47,598 bases of DNA from Thermoflexus hugenholtzii JAD2 (GTDB taxonomy: Bacteria; Chloroflexota; Anaerolineae; J036; Brachytrichaceae): assembly GCA_945877855.1 (NCBI GenBank), contig CAMDWA010000013.1:1-47598 (forward strand), written 5' to 3'. The position numbers and the translations under genes were made by a program. Positions 1 through 8,931 of the stretch are shown here, one piece after another. A model generated the notes under the pieces. It was given only the letters and a program-made list of their open reading frames with translations. It was not told the DNA's origin and did not search any database. The number at the start of each line of letters is the position of its first letter. Position 1 is the first letter of the stretch.

Positions 1-139
1 TTAGGGTTGGTTTGAGGCGAAATAGTTTTATTTAAGGGTGAGAGGTTTCTTTCACGCTGGCTTTTGCTTGCCTCGGTTTCGAAGTGGGCTTTATTTGCCA
101 CTCGCTCAGGTTATTTTGTCAAATCTTTTTTAGACTAAA

Positions 140-1216
140 CTACTGATAAATTAAATCACTGATCCATGCTTCGGGATGATCATCGGCTTCTACCGCAACG
201 TCTACTTCAACCTCAATTGCCTCTTGGGGAGGGTCTTGATCTAAAATTGACGGGGTTTTTGGCGCTGTAATGTCAGACGGGCTAAGATCAGGTTCAAAAT
301 CAGTGGCTTCGATCGATGGGATGGCATAAAGGTCATCTTCTTGGGTGTTTGATACATCATCGGTACGGTTTTGATTTAGAGTGTCGGAAGATAAATGGGG
401 ATCATCCTCAATCACCTCATCAATCACTTGAGGTTTATTCTTCGCGCTACCGGCTGTTGTTAAATTCTCCCAAAATTCAACTTGGGCGGCGGCGGGCAAA
501 CTACTTTGCAACCATGCTTGGGCTTCTAATGCTCCGGGGTCGAGCCGTTCTATGTGAAGGTGATGCGCGGCCCCCATCACCTCGGCATTGGCCTTGTGCC
601 ATAAGGTTCGCAGCAATAAATGAGCCGGAAGGCAATCTGGCAGGGTATGTAAAATTTCATAACATAACTCTGCGACTACGATATGTTGTTTGCCTGTCCA
701 CAATAATTCAGCCAAAACAAGTTGTAAATCGACACGGTCTGGTTCTGCTGCCAGTTTGCGACGAATTTCGCTGATGCCGCGCATGGGCATACCCGCCAAA
801 CATAGGTCACGCGCATAGCGAATATCACCGGCACGTCGTATTTCGAGATCGCTCATATTGGCCAAGCGGGCCGCATCTAAATCATCGGGATCATAATCGA
901 TCACCTGACGTGCCAACCATTCGGCATCACGCACTTCGCCGAGTTTTTTATGACAACGGGCCATGCCAATCATTGCATAATGATCGGTTGGCATGATTTC
1001 AAGCACATGACGATAATCTTCGAGGGCGTGGGCGGCATCCCCCAAACGTTCTAGGGCATTGGCACGGGCACGCTGCGCTCGAATCGCGTCAGGATACATC
1101 GAAATGAGGTTGTCACACTCGGCTACAGCCTTTTTATAATCACCCCGTGCGATTAGCTCATTTGTAGCAATAAGGACCTGGCTAAAGCTAGCTGCGACGA
1201 TGGTAGACTGGGACAT
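140..1216 (-). CDS. TPR-repeat protein with acidic C-terminal tail
   Basis: This 358-residue protein has no signal peptide or membrane segment. Its first half (about residues 5-150) consists of paired amphipathic helices of TPR type, for example the stretches ANALERLGDAAHALEDY and GMARCHKKLGEVRDAEWL. TPRs are protein-interaction scaffolds, so no reaction is assigned. The last 80 or so residues are rich in Asp, Glu, Ser and Pro and are probably disordered. I chose the ATG at 1216 rather than the longer frame to 1285, because the extension would run into the divergent neighbour that begins at 1241. A GATAAT box sits 7 nt before this ATG. The 24-bp gap to the divergent gene suggests the two share a control region. 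Confidence 0.8.
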   Translation of the reverse strand: MSQSTIVAASFSQVLIATNELIARGDYKKAVAECDNLISMYPDAIRAQRARANALERLGDAAHALEDYRHVLEIMPTDHYAMIGMARCHKKLGEVRDAEWLARQVIDYDPDDLDAARLANMSDLEIRRAGDIRYARDLCLAGMPMRGISEIRRKLAAEPDRVDLQLVLAELLWTGKQHIVVAELCYEILHTLPDCLPAHLLLRTLWHKANAEVMGAAHHLHIERLDPGALEAQAWLQSSLPAAAQVEFWENLTTAGSAKNKPQVIDEVIEDDPHLSSDTLNQNRTDDVSNTQEDDLYAIPSIEATDFEPDLSPSDITAPKTPSILDQDPPQEAIEVEVDVAVEADDHPEAWISDLIYQ

Positions 1217-1223
1217 TATTAAT

Positions 1224-1229
1224 ATTATC
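1224..1229 (-). promoter_or_regulatory. candidate -10 box (GATAAT) for the TPR gene
   Basis: GATAAT on the minus strand ends 7 nt before the ATG at 1216, so a transcript would start at or next to the start codon. No clear -35 and no Shine-Dalgarno sequence are visible. Confidence 0.35.
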
Positions 1230-1240
1230 GCTGAAAACGT

Positions 1241-2767
1241 ATGATTGGTAAAATTATCAATTTGACCGACGAAGATGACGTGCACAGTGTGCGCGATCGT
1301 TTAGCTTGGGCTGTGTCATCGGGTGAAACAGGCCGTATTATCGTTGTCATGCCGCCGCGCAGTCAACATATTTACGAGACCGTGCATTTTGATCTGATTC
1401 GGCGGGCTGGTTTACAACTGGGGTGCGAGGTTGCATTGGTTTCTTCGCGCATGGGGGAACGGCGTTTAGCGGGTGAGGCTGGTTTACCTAACTATCGTCA
1501 TGTAAGACAAGCCAAACAAGCCCATTGGTGGGCTGAGACCGAAATTAAGCCTTTGCGACGTTTTACTGCGCCTCGACGGTTTATCCCAAATTCGTTGGCA
1601 CGGTTGTTTCCGCGGCGGCCCTTGATCGTTAAATTAATTCGTTTTGGGGTTGCATTAACAGCACTGGCGGCGGTTGCTGGCATCGGATTGGTATTTTTAC
1701 CAAGTGGGCAAGTATCGTTGGTGGCATCGAGCCAAAATATATCGACCATCACAACCGTGGCGCTCGATTCAAAGGCCACCAAAGTGAATTTGGTTGATCG
1801 GACGGTACCCGCCGAGAAATTAGAAACCTTTGCCGAGGGAACAATCACTGTGCCGACCACAGGACGCAAAGAGGTTTCGGCCTCAAAAGCCACCGGCATT
1901 GTGACGTTTTTCAATTTGCTCAACCAGCCGTATATCGTGCCGCAAAATAGCGTAGTGCGCACTTCGGGTGGCAGCACCCCCATTCGTTTTATCACCACCC
2001 ATAATCAAGAGATTCCACCTTTGGGGCGGGCCGAAGTGCGGGTAGAGGCCAATGAAGAAGGGGCCTCTGGGAATGTTGGGGCCAACCAAATCAACCAAGT
2101 TGAAGGCGTGCCATCGGTAGCAGTGCGGGTCGTAAATCAACGCCCCATCGGTGGTGGTAGTGGCAAAACTGTAAAGGCGGTTAGCCGCGATGATTACAAA
2201 AAAGCCAAAGAATTGCTCACAGCCCAATTATTAAAAGAGGCTACCGAAAAACTGCAAAAAGAACCGGAGGTTGCAAAAGGCAATTTATATTTGGTGCCGA
2301 CCTCGATCTATATTTCAGACATTCAAAATGAGACCTATGACCGATTTGCCACCGAACCAGCCGACGAGCTGCGGCTCGATATGCGCATACAGGTAATGGG
2401 GTTGGCCGTATCGCCAGTGTCACTTAGCGAGATCGCCCGCGCCGAAATCAGCAAAAAAGTGCCGCGTGGCTTTAGCTTGGTCGAAATTGAAATGGATCGC
2501 GGGGATGAAGTAGAAGAAGATGCCGGTGTGCGCACCCAAGTATTTGTAACAGTGCGTGGCAAAGTGGGGGCCGAGATTGATCTTGGGCAAGTGCGCAATT
2601 TGGTGCGCGGCAAAACCTTGCCCGAGGCGCAAACGGCGCTACAGCGTAACCTGCCGTTACAACGCCCGCCGCAATTAAGCGTTGGCCCAGCATGGCTGAC
2701 AAATATTGTTGATCGCTTGCCTTTTGTGCCCATGCGTATTCAAGTCGATGTAAAACGTGAATCTTAA
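1241..2767 (+). CDS. membrane-anchored baseplate J-like protein
   Basis: This 508-residue protein starts with a soluble domain of about 110 residues, continues through a basic stretch, then has one transmembrane helix (about residues 132-153) and a large extracytoplasmic part. The outer region carries the pattern seen in baseplate J/gp47-like domains (KATGIVTFFN, then a PPLGRAEVRVEA/GNVGANQI segment). Proteins of this layout are frequent in Chloroflexota and their function is not established. There is no phage or contractile-tail gene nearby, so it is probably not part of a tail. It is divergent from the TPR gene with a 24-bp gap and shows no clear ribosome binding site. Confidence 0.7.
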   Translation: MIGKIINLTDEDDVHSVRDRLAWAVSSGETGRIIVVMPPRSQHIYETVHFDLIRRAGLQLGCEVALVSSRMGERRLAGEAGLPNYRHVRQAKQAHWWAETEIKPLRRFTAPRRFIPNSLARLFPRRPLIVKLIRFGVALTALAAVAGIGLVFLPSGQVSLVASSQNISTITTVALDSKATKVNLVDRTVPAEKLETFAEGTITVPTTGRKEVSASKATGIVTFFNLLNQPYIVPQNSVVRTSGGSTPIRFITTHNQEIPPLGRAEVRVEANEEGASGNVGANQINQVEGVPSVAVRVVNQRPIGGGSGKTVKAVSRDDYKKAKELLTAQLLKEATEKLQKEPEVAKGNLYLVPTSIYISDIQNETYDRFATEPADELRLDMRIQVMGLAVSPVSLSEIARAEISKKVPRGFSLVEIEMDRGDEVEEDAGVRTQVFVTVRGKVGAEIDLGQVRNLVRGKTLPEAQTALQRNLPLQRPPQLSVGPAWLTNIVDRLPFVPMRIQVDVKRES

Positions 2768-2770
2768 GAA

Positions 2771-2837
2771 GTTGAGAGTTGAGGGTTGAGAGTGAAATGA
2801 TCAGTCATTCTCAACTCTCAACCCTCAACTCCCAACT
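2771..2837. repeat. palindrome of 7-nt tandem words (GTTGAGA/GTTGAGG)
   Basis: The left arm is a run of GTTGAGA-type heptamers and the right arm is its near-perfect complement. It fills the gap up to 4 nt before the ATG at 2842. It belongs to the intergenic word-repeat family described in the findings. Confidence 0.85.
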
Positions 2838-2841
2838 CCCA

Positions 2842-3570
2842 ATGACTTTTACGATTGGTATTCTCACCACAATTGTTTCTGCCGCTTTGTCTTGGTCGGT
2901 TTTGCAGCGCTATCGTAGTCGTGGTGGCGCCCATTTGTTATTATGGGGATTAGGCTTAGGGCTATATGTAGTTGCAGGTGTGGCTGAGATTGTGCTGGCA
3001 ATGGGTTGGAATGACTTGGCATTTCGCTTGTGGTATTTGAGTGGGGCCTTGTTGATACCACCAGTATTGGGGCAAGGCACATTACATTTGTTGGTACGCA
3101 AACGCGGCGTAGCAGGCGTATTTACATGTGTGGTGGTTTATGTTGGTATCGCGGCGGCCTTATGGCTCTTTACCTTGCCAATCGATCCGGCACAATTTAA
3201 ACCCGAAGGCGATATTGTGCGGTTTTTGACTGAAAGTTATCGCAGTATTTTGCCAAACACCCCCGTGCGTAAGGTATTGCCGCCGATTATGAATGGCTAT
3301 GGCACATTGTTATTGGCTGGTGGGGCGGTGTATTCGGCTTATTTATTTTTGCGCAAACAAATCATGCCGAATCGGGTGTTGGGGAATGTGTTTATCGCCT
3401 TGGGCGGTTTGTTACCAGCCTTGGGCGGCACGCTGATCAAATTTGCTGAAGAAGACCCGACCTTAAGTAACCTTGGCTCGGCGATTAAGTATTTGGGGAT
3501 TTTGGGCAGTGTCATTTTGCTTTTTATCGGCTTCCGTTATGCCATTTCGGGTTCGTCACATAACACATAG
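2842..3570 (+). CDS. multi-pass membrane protein, function unknown
   Basis: This 242-residue, very hydrophobic protein has about seven predicted membrane segments. They begin at the N-terminus (TIGILTTIVSAALSWSVL) and end with LGILGSVILLFIGF. The loop around residues 115-145 is the longest soluble part. I do not recognise a family motif. The open frame extends upstream to 2779, but that part is read from the palindromic repeat, so the first sensible ATG is at 2842. It follows the baseplate-J-like gene on the same strand, separated only by the repeat. Confidence 0.7.
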   Translation: MTFTIGILTTIVSAALSWSVLQRYRSRGGAHLLLWGLGLGLYVVAGVAEIVLAMGWNDLAFRLWYLSGALLIPPVLGQGTLHLLVRKRGVAGVFTCVVVYVGIAAALWLFTLPIDPAQFKPEGDIVRFLTESYRSILPNTPVRKVLPPIMNGYGTLLLAGGAVYSAYLFLRKQIMPNRVLGNVFIALGGLLPALGGTLIKFAEEDPTLSNLGSAIKYLGILGSVILLFIGFRYAISGSSHNT

Positions 3571-3634
3571 CGCAATAAGCCAAATACGATTAATCATCAT
3601 TCTTTTGCCTGAATCTTAATTGGGCAAAAAAAAC

Positions 3635-3640
3635 TATACT
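3635..3640 (+). promoter_or_regulatory. candidate -10 box (TATACT) for the VOC gene
   Basis: TATACT ends 8 nt before the ATG at 3649, after an A-rich run. No Shine-Dalgarno sequence is present, which fits a leaderless transcript. No convincing -35 is seen. Confidence 0.4.
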
Positions 3641-3648
3641 AACCCCTT

Positions 3649-4365
3649 ATGAAAATTGATCATGTTGTCATCCTTGTACGAGATTTGGCTCAGGCAATGG
3701 GTGACTACGCCGCCCGTGGCTATACGGTTACGCCGGGCGGTGAACATATTGCTGGCGAAACCCATAATGCTTTGGTCTGTTTAGCCGATGGGGCCTATTT
3801 AGAGCTAATTGCCTTTAAAGTGCCTTTTAGCAAAACCCATCGCTGGCAACGATACCGCGCCTTTCCGGGGGTTATCGATTATTGCTTGTGTTATGACTCT
3901 GTTGATGCCGCAATTCAGGCCGCTAACATGCGCGGGTTGGCCTATACATTTTTAGATAATGGCGGGCGCAAACGCCCTGACGGCGTTGAATTACGTTGGC
4001 GGTCAGGCTTGGCCCCCAACTCAACCCAAGGGTTGCCATTTATGATCGAAGACGTTACGCCGCGTGCGTTGCGTGTACCGCAAGGCGCAGCAACCAATCA
4101 CCCCAATCATGTTGTGGCGATTGCCCAACTTGATGTGTTGGTAAGTGATTTGCAACGGGCAAAACAAAATTTTGATGCTTTATTCGGACCAGATGTGCCA
4201 ACAATGACAACCGCAGAGTCGTTGTTATATGATCTAAATGGCACAACATTACGGTTAATACACCCCCAACCCAAATCAATTGAGGCGCAATTGTTGGGTG
4301 GGCGCGGGGCTGGGCCACATCGATTGCATCTGCGCCGCAAAGATGGCAGTCAAGTAATGGTTTAG
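3649..4365 (+). CDS. VOC (glyoxalase-like) family protein
   Basis: This 238-residue protein starts with MKIDHVVILVRDL, the typical first strand of the glyoxalase/bleomycin-resistance (VOC) fold. It resembles the Glyoxalase_3-like group, in which a first beta-alpha-beta module is followed by a second half (here from about residue 150, VVAIAQLDVLVSDLQRA). Possible metal ligands are His4, the Glu in LELIAF and the His near VVAI. The substrate is unknown. VOC proteins include dioxygenases, isomerases and resistance proteins. It is convergent with the hydrolase at 4367 with a 1-bp gap. Confidence 0.75.
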   Translation: MKIDHVVILVRDLAQAMGDYAARGYTVTPGGEHIAGETHNALVCLADGAYLELIAFKVPFSKTHRWQRYRAFPGVIDYCLCYDSVDAAIQAANMRGLAYTFLDNGGRKRPDGVELRWRSGLAPNSTQGLPFMIEDVTPRALRVPQGAATNHPNHVVAIAQLDVLVSDLQRAKQNFDALFGPDVPTMTTAESLLYDLNGTTLRLIHPQPKSIEAQLLGGRGAGPHRLHLRRKDGSQVMV

Positions 4366-4366
4366 G

Positions 4367-5197
4367 TTACAACGCCACGCGCAAAAAATCGACCACAGCT
4401 GCAACGACTTCGGGCACACGCAAAATGGAGCGATGACCTAACCCATTGGTTTCAAGCCGCTGGGCCTTGGGAATGTGGGCCAACATGCGGTCAGATTCAT
4501 CAAACCCCACCATTTCGTCACGATGATCATGCACAATTAACACGGGCACTTGAATACGCGGGCCAAATTGATTAATGGTGAAGTCGGCAGGCAATGCGCC
4601 AAAACGTGTGGCAAAGGCATCAAGGTAAGCTTGGCCTTGGGTTTTATTAAGGCCACCCAAGCGAATGTAGTTTTGTGACAATAGATCGGCCCCAGCCGCC
4701 GAGGCCACCGAGACCACCCGCCGCAGGGTTGGCATCGGCATGGTGACACTCAACCACAATGCCGCCAATCCGCCAAACGAATGACCGATTAGCCCGACCA
4801 CGTTACCGACATGAGCGCAGATATGGGCATAAGCCTTGGCGTAATCTGGCAAATTTAATTCGTGCCCGCCCGATTGCCCATGCGCTGGGGCATCAAATGC
4901 CACGACCCGAAAACCGGCTTGTAACAATGGGGCAACATAGGGCGACATTCGCCCCGCTTGCAGTTCCCAGCCATGCGCCATCACAATGGCTGGGCGATTG
5001 ACCTCGCCCCACGTAAAGCACGCGAGTGTGAAATGCTCGTGTTGAGGTTGGGGCGGGTAATTTAAGGTTTGGGTAAAAGGCACATCGTCGCGGGTGGCCG
5101 TTGCCAATGGCGCAATGGCTTTGGGGCTGGTATCGCGTTGTTTTGGGGTGCAAAACTGCCGCAAATAATCAACACCGGTGAATATTTCGGTCTTCAT
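4367..5197 (-). CDS. alpha/beta hydrolase
   Basis: This 276-residue cytoplasmic protein has the nucleophile elbow GHSFGG (Ser140). It also has an oxyanion segment AHGWELQAGR, an acid in VHDHRDEMVG (Asp224 or Asp227) and the catalytic His in GLGHRSILR (His255). This is the complete triad of serine esterases, lipases and related hydrolases. The start is the ATG at 5197. It overlaps the stop of the flippase gene as ATGA, so the two are translationally coupled and this is the last gene of the polysaccharide operon. It may remove acyl groups from the polymer or be unrelated housekeeping. The substrate cannot be read from the sequence. Confidence 0.82.
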   Translation of the reverse strand: MKTEIFTGVDYLRQFCTPKQRDTSPKAIAPLATATRDDVPFTQTLNYPPQPQHEHFTLACFTWGEVNRPAIVMAHGWELQAGRMSPYVAPLLQAGFRVVAFDAPAHGQSGGHELNLPDYAKAYAHICAHVGNVVGLIGHSFGGLAALWLSVTMPMPTLRRVVSVASAAGADLLSQNYIRLGGLNKTQGQAYLDAFATRFGALPADFTINQFGPRIQVPVLIVHDHRDEMVGFDESDRMLAHIPKAQRLETNGLGHRSILRVPEVVAAVVDFLRVAL

Positions 5198-6471
5198 ATT
5201 GCTCTTAACTTGTTTAGATGCCACGCTCGCCGTACCAGCCAAGCTTGCACCATGAGGTTGACGACTTCGCTAATGATTAAAGCGCTGGCAACCCCAATAC
5301 TACCAGCTCGAAAAATGCCAATGGGCGTTAACACGATCACGACAATTAAGTTTAATAGTGACCCCCACATCGTCCAATTAAAGTGCCCATAAGCATGAAT
5401 GACGCGGGTGAGACAACTATTAAGAATGCGTAACCCCAAGACAATCGCCATTAATTGTAATACTGGCACAGCCGTGACAAAATTGGGCATGACAACTGGC
5501 ACAATCAACATTCCCAATTGTGAAATAAACAAGGCGCAAAACACCCCAAACGCGGTCGAGATCCAGATATAACGCAAAATATTGTGTTTAAGCGTTGCTG
5601 CGTCAGTATCGTTGGCGATGAGGGCAGACAACCGGCTGAAAACCGAGTAGGCAAACGCGCCAGCAATAAGCAAGGGCGGCTGCGTCAGGCGCTCGGCAAA
5701 TAGATAATTGCCGGTTGCAACATCGCCAAACCATGTTTTGAGTGCAACGGCGCTAATTTGCCCGTAAAGTGCAATAATACTGGCCGTGATGCCAATTGGC
5801 AAAGCCATTTGCATGAGCGGCAACCCGCCGAATAAGGCAAAACGTGGCATAGGGGTTGCTGGGCTGGGGGCAATGGCTTTGTGCATCGCCCGCCAAAGCA
5901 ACACCCCGCTGATGACCTCGGTGAGCAACAAGCTGGCTAAAGCCAATTGCGGGATGGGCTGCCAAATTAATACCAGTGCGGTTAGGCCAAACATGCCGAG
6001 GTTTACCAAGACAATGGGCAGCGCAATTTCGTGGGTACGCAATTTGGCCTGAAAAAAACTAAGCGGCAAACCGGCCCACAACCCCGTAAAAATAAGCCAG
6101 CCACCCAATGCCCCCAACACAAATTGGTTGGTTGGCTGGGTTAAACCATAAAATAATAGCACGGCGACATAACCAATTGTGGCGCAAATGAGTTTTTGGC
6201 TCATCACCCGTCGCACAAATTGATGTAAAACACCAGTATTTTGGGGTTGTGCGTCAGTAATACGCGCAAATTCACGGGTGGCAAGGGTATCGACCCCAAA
6301 ATCGGCGAAGGTTTTGAATAATTCGACGATGCTAATAACGAAGGCAATGGCACCAAATGTGCCAACTTCGACAAACAAGGTGGGCAATAACACGATGCCC
6401 AATTGGGTCGCCATGACCGAACCGCGCAAAATAACGGCGGCAAGCGTGTTTGAAACCAAACGACGATCCAC
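5194..6471 (-). CDS. Wzx-like polysaccharide flippase (MOP superfamily)
   Basis: This 425-residue protein consists almost entirely of membrane helices (12 or more) and has the N-terminal pattern of polysaccharide export proteins, with FADFGVDTLATREFAR after the second helix. Proteins of this group move lipid-linked oligosaccharides across the cytoplasmic membrane. The start is GTG at 6471, 3 nt after the TAA of the upstream glycosylphosphotransferase. An internal ATG at residue 20 is less likely because the first helix would be lost. Its position beside an initiating transferase, a polymerase and a glycosyltransferase supports the call. Confidence 0.85.
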   Translation of the reverse strand: MDRRLVSNTLAAVILRGSVMATQLGIVLLPTLFVEVGTFGAIAFVISIVELFKTFADFGVDTLATREFARITDAQPQNTGVLHQFVRRVMSQKLICATIGYVAVLLFYGLTQPTNQFVLGALGGWLIFTGLWAGLPLSFFQAKLRTHEIALPIVLVNLGMFGLTALVLIWQPIPQLALASLLLTEVISGVLLWRAMHKAIAPSPATPMPRFALFGGLPLMQMALPIGITASIIALYGQISAVALKTWFGDVATGNYLFAERLTQPPLLIAGAFAYSVFSRLSALIANDTDAATLKHNILRYIWISTAFGVFCALFISQLGMLIVPVVMPNFVTAVPVLQLMAIVLGLRILNSCLTRVIHAYGHFNWTMWGSLLNLIVVIVLTPIGIFRAGSIGVASALIISEVVNLMVQAWLVRRAWHLNKLRAI

Positions 6472-6474
6472 GAT

Positions 6475-7479
6475 TTAAAACGCACCTTTGCCCAACACCA
6501 CAACGGCAACCGTGCGCAGCAAAATCCGCAGGTCGAGCCACAACGAATAATTTTGCACGTAGTAAATATCGTCTTCGGTGTGCAAGTGCATGGGGCGGTC
6601 GCTACGCCCGTTAATTTGCCACCAACCGGTCATACCTTGTGGCACAATCATGCGGCGATGTTGCCAAGCCTGATAACGATCAACAAAATAGGGCAGCTCG
6701 GGGCGTGGCCCAACCAAACTCATTTGCCCAAGCCAAACATTAAATAAATTGGGCAATTCGTCGAGGCTGGTGCGGCGAATGTATTTGCCGATGCGGGTGA
6801 CACGCGGGTCATCGGGGCGTTTGAGATAGCCTTCTTTGGGCATGTCTTCGCCGCGTTCTTGTTTTTCGCTGGCGGTGGCGCTCATTGAGCGAAATTTATA
6901 AATTTCAAACAATTTGCCATTTTCGCCCACCCGTTGTTGCTTAAACATAATAGGGCCGGGTGAATCGAGCTTGATGGCAATGGCAATGATGGCAATGATA
7001 GGCAAAATGAGCGGAATGAGAAGGCTGGCGGCGACAAAATCGAAACTGCGTTTAATGGCACGCTCAACGGGTGTCATGACTGGCTTGGTCAGGCTGAGCA
7101 TGGGCACACCGTTTAGGTCATCGGCGCGGGCGCTGGCGATAAGCAATTTAAAGTAATCGGGCACCACCCACACATTACAAGGCTTGCTCATAATACGCCC
7201 AATAAGTTGATGGGTTTCGGTTGATGAATCGGAAGCTAACGCTAATAAGACATCATTTACTTTATGATGCAAAATAACATCTTCTACTTGATTTAACTCG
7301 CCTAATTTTTGTAATGCTGTTTCAGCAATGACCGGATCATTGGTAATATAACCAAGTAGTTTTACATCGGGCCACGCATACCCCTCTAATTTTTGTAACG
7401 CATTGCTAATGTGCGTGGCTGTGCCCACCAACACAACACGATGCAATTCACGGGGGGGTGACGAAGTCCGGCTTGCCAT
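6475..7479 (-). CDS. initiating phosphoglycosyl transferase (WcaJ/CpsE type), without N-terminal membrane domain
   Basis: Its role is to transfer a sugar phosphate to undecaprenyl phosphate, the first step of polymer assembly. The C-terminal half is a clear bacterial sugar transferase domain. It has a membrane segment after [12 protein letters not shown], then [41 protein letters not shown] and [12 protein letters not shown]. The first 130 residues are the Rossmann-like domain of this family ([19 protein letters not shown]). At 334 residues it is shorter than the usual 450 or more, because the customary N-terminal four-helix membrane bundle is missing. The region upstream of 7479 has no continuation in frame. 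It sits between the polymerase and flippase genes. Confidence 0.88.
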   Translation of the reverse strand: MASRTSSPPRELHRVVLVGTATHISNALQKLEGYAWPDVKLLGYITNDPVIAETALQKLGELNQVEDVILHHKVNDVLLALASDSSTETHQLIGRIMSKPCNVWVVPDYFKLLIASARADDLNGVPMLSLTKPVMTPVERAIKRSFDFVAASLLIPLILPIIAIIAIAIKLDSPGPIMFKQQRVGENGKLFEIYKFRSMSATASEKQERGEDMPKEGYLKRPDDPRVTRIGKYIRRTSLDELPNLFNVWLGQMSLVGPRPELPYFVDRYQAWQHRRMIVPQGMTGWWQINGRSDRPMHLHTEDDIYYVQNYSLWLDLRILLRTVAVVVLGKGAF

Positions 7480-7496
7480 GGGTCTACTCTTAGAAG

Positions 7497-7502
7497 ATTA
7501 TA
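7497..7502 (-). promoter_or_regulatory. candidate -10 box (TATAAT) ahead of the phosphoglycosyl transferase
   Basis: A perfect TATAAT lies on the minus strand in the 88-bp gap between the polymerase and transferase genes, 17 nt before the ATG at 7479. The -35 is weak, so an internal operon promoter is only possible. Confidence 0.3.
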
Positions 7503-7567
7503 TCCGACTAAGGGCCGACAAAAGCTTAGAATCGATTATTATGGCTTGACAAATGATGAATTGGCGA

Positions 7568-8926
7568 TTATGAACCCGCGCTATCAGCTATGGGCAACGG
7601 CTTTTTTTTGCTAAATGCGAGAATAAGCGCCCACGCGCCCCAATAAATAAATGAGGCGCGGGTGCCCAGGTAAGCCAGATCAGTCAGGTTAAACATCAGC
7701 CACATGGCTTGCCCGGCTAATAACCCGCGTAAGGCCCACGCATAAGCCGAATTGGGGGCAGATCGAATCGCATGTAGCCCCATTCGCCACAACACAACCT
7801 GTAGCCACACAAAACAAACGATGCCAATAAGGCCAAAATCTAACCCTAATTCAAAAAAAATATTATGGGCATGGGGTGGCTGGTCGGTGATGCTGGTGAT
7901 CATGTTGGCATACATGAGGCGAGATGCATAAGGGAACATGCCAAGCCCGATACCCGAAAATGGCATACTGCCGATCATTAAAATGGCACGCAGCCATATA
8001 AAGTAACGTTTGCGCAACAATACATCGAGTTGCTCTGCCGAAAGTGACATGAGCGTTGGGAGGTATAACAACAGAGCGATGACGGCCAAGCCAACCCCAA
8101 CTGCCAATACCCAACCAATTTTGTGAAATCGTAGTGCAGCAAATGCCACCACGCCCACCGCCAGCGCCCCATAAGCACCAAATGATTGAGTAAGCAAAAG
8201 TAAACCGGCTAAAAACAAAAATATTAACCCAAACACCCCAATTAATAAGCGCCGCAGCCATTTATCAAGGGTTGAAGTGCTTGGTGCGGTGAATAACCCG
8301 ATCGCCATGCCAAGGGGGATCATCACGATGGGTGATACAACACCCGCCAAAATATTGACATTGGTGGTTTGGTCGTTCGCCAACTGCACAAATTTGACCT
8401 CGTAACCCGGATATAAGCGCTGAAGTATTGATATTTTTAGAAAAACCCATGAAGCGGTTAACGCCCCACCCGATGCAATCGCAGTTGCCAACAACAACCA
8501 AATTAAGGTGATGCCCCATATTCCCCACGTCAAATGTTCAAATAAGCTGGCAGCGTTATAAATGGCAACGAGTGTGGCAAACCCCATAATAAACATCCAC
8601 AAACGTGGCACGGCCAGATCATATTGAAAGGTGAGGTAAAAACTGACAGCCAACAAAATGGCCCATAGCGCCAATGGTGCCCGTAGTGGCGCTGGGAAAA
8701 AGATCGCAAGTGGGCGATCTAAAATGGCCCTTATGTTAAATCTACCATGGCTCCATATATTGAGCACCAGCCTGATTACAATAAGTGCGGCAATAATGCC
8801 GATGAGCGGGATCGGGCTAAAATTTCGACGAGCGACGATAAAAAAAGCCAGCGCCCCCCACGCGCATAGCTCGGCAGCCCCTCCAATTAGGGTTAAGGCT
8901 CGGTTGGGTTTGGTAAATGCAGTCAT
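7568..8926 (-). CDS. O-antigen ligase/polymerase family protein (Wzy/WaaL-like)
   Basis: This 452-residue membrane protein has about 10-12 helices and a large periplasmic loop around residues 160-200. It also has the O-antigen ligase family block near residue 330-380 (GIGLGMFPYASRLM, then HAHNIFFELGLDFG). That block carries the HxHN motif typical of Wzy_C domains. The family either polymerises repeat units or ligates them to a carrier. The ATG at 8926 was chosen, and the frame extends 15 codons upstream into the preceding gene. Five nt separate it from the exported protein's stop codon, so both are on one transcript. Confidence 0.85.
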   Translation of the reverse strand: MTAFTKPNRALTLIGGAAELCAWGALAFFIVARRNFSPIPLIGIIAALIVIRLVLNIWSHGRFNIRAILDRPLAIFFPAPLRAPLALWAILLAVSFYLTFQYDLAVPRLWMFIMGFATLVAIYNAASLFEHLTWGIWGITLIWLLLATAIASGGALTASWVFLKISILQRLYPGYEVKFVQLANDQTTNVNILAGVVSPIVMIPLGMAIGLFTAPSTSTLDKWLRRLLIGVFGLIFLFLAGLLLLTQSFGAYGALAVGVVAFAALRFHKIGWVLAVGVGLAVIALLLYLPTLMSLSAEQLDVLLRKRYFIWLRAILMIGSMPFSGIGLGMFPYASRLMYANMITSITDQPPHAHNIFFELGLDFGLIGIVCFVWLQVVLWRMGLHAIRSAPNSAYAWALRGLLAGQAMWLMFNLTDLAYLGTRASFIYWGAWALILAFSKKKPLPIADSAGS

Positions 8927-8931
8927 GATAT

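Noticed and set aside
1-139. Possible tail of an upstream gene at the left edge
   Set aside because: All three plus frames stop within the first 40 nt and no motif is recognisable; nothing can be supported.
316-774. Plus-strand open frame inside the TPR gene
   Set aside because: It is the antisense shadow of a well-supported coding region and has no start signal or recognisable domain.
1241-2767. Baseplate-J-like protein as evidence for a prophage or contractile injection system
   Set aside because: It has a transmembrane helix and no tail, sheath, spike or tube genes around it; such anchored proteins are ordinary in this phylum.
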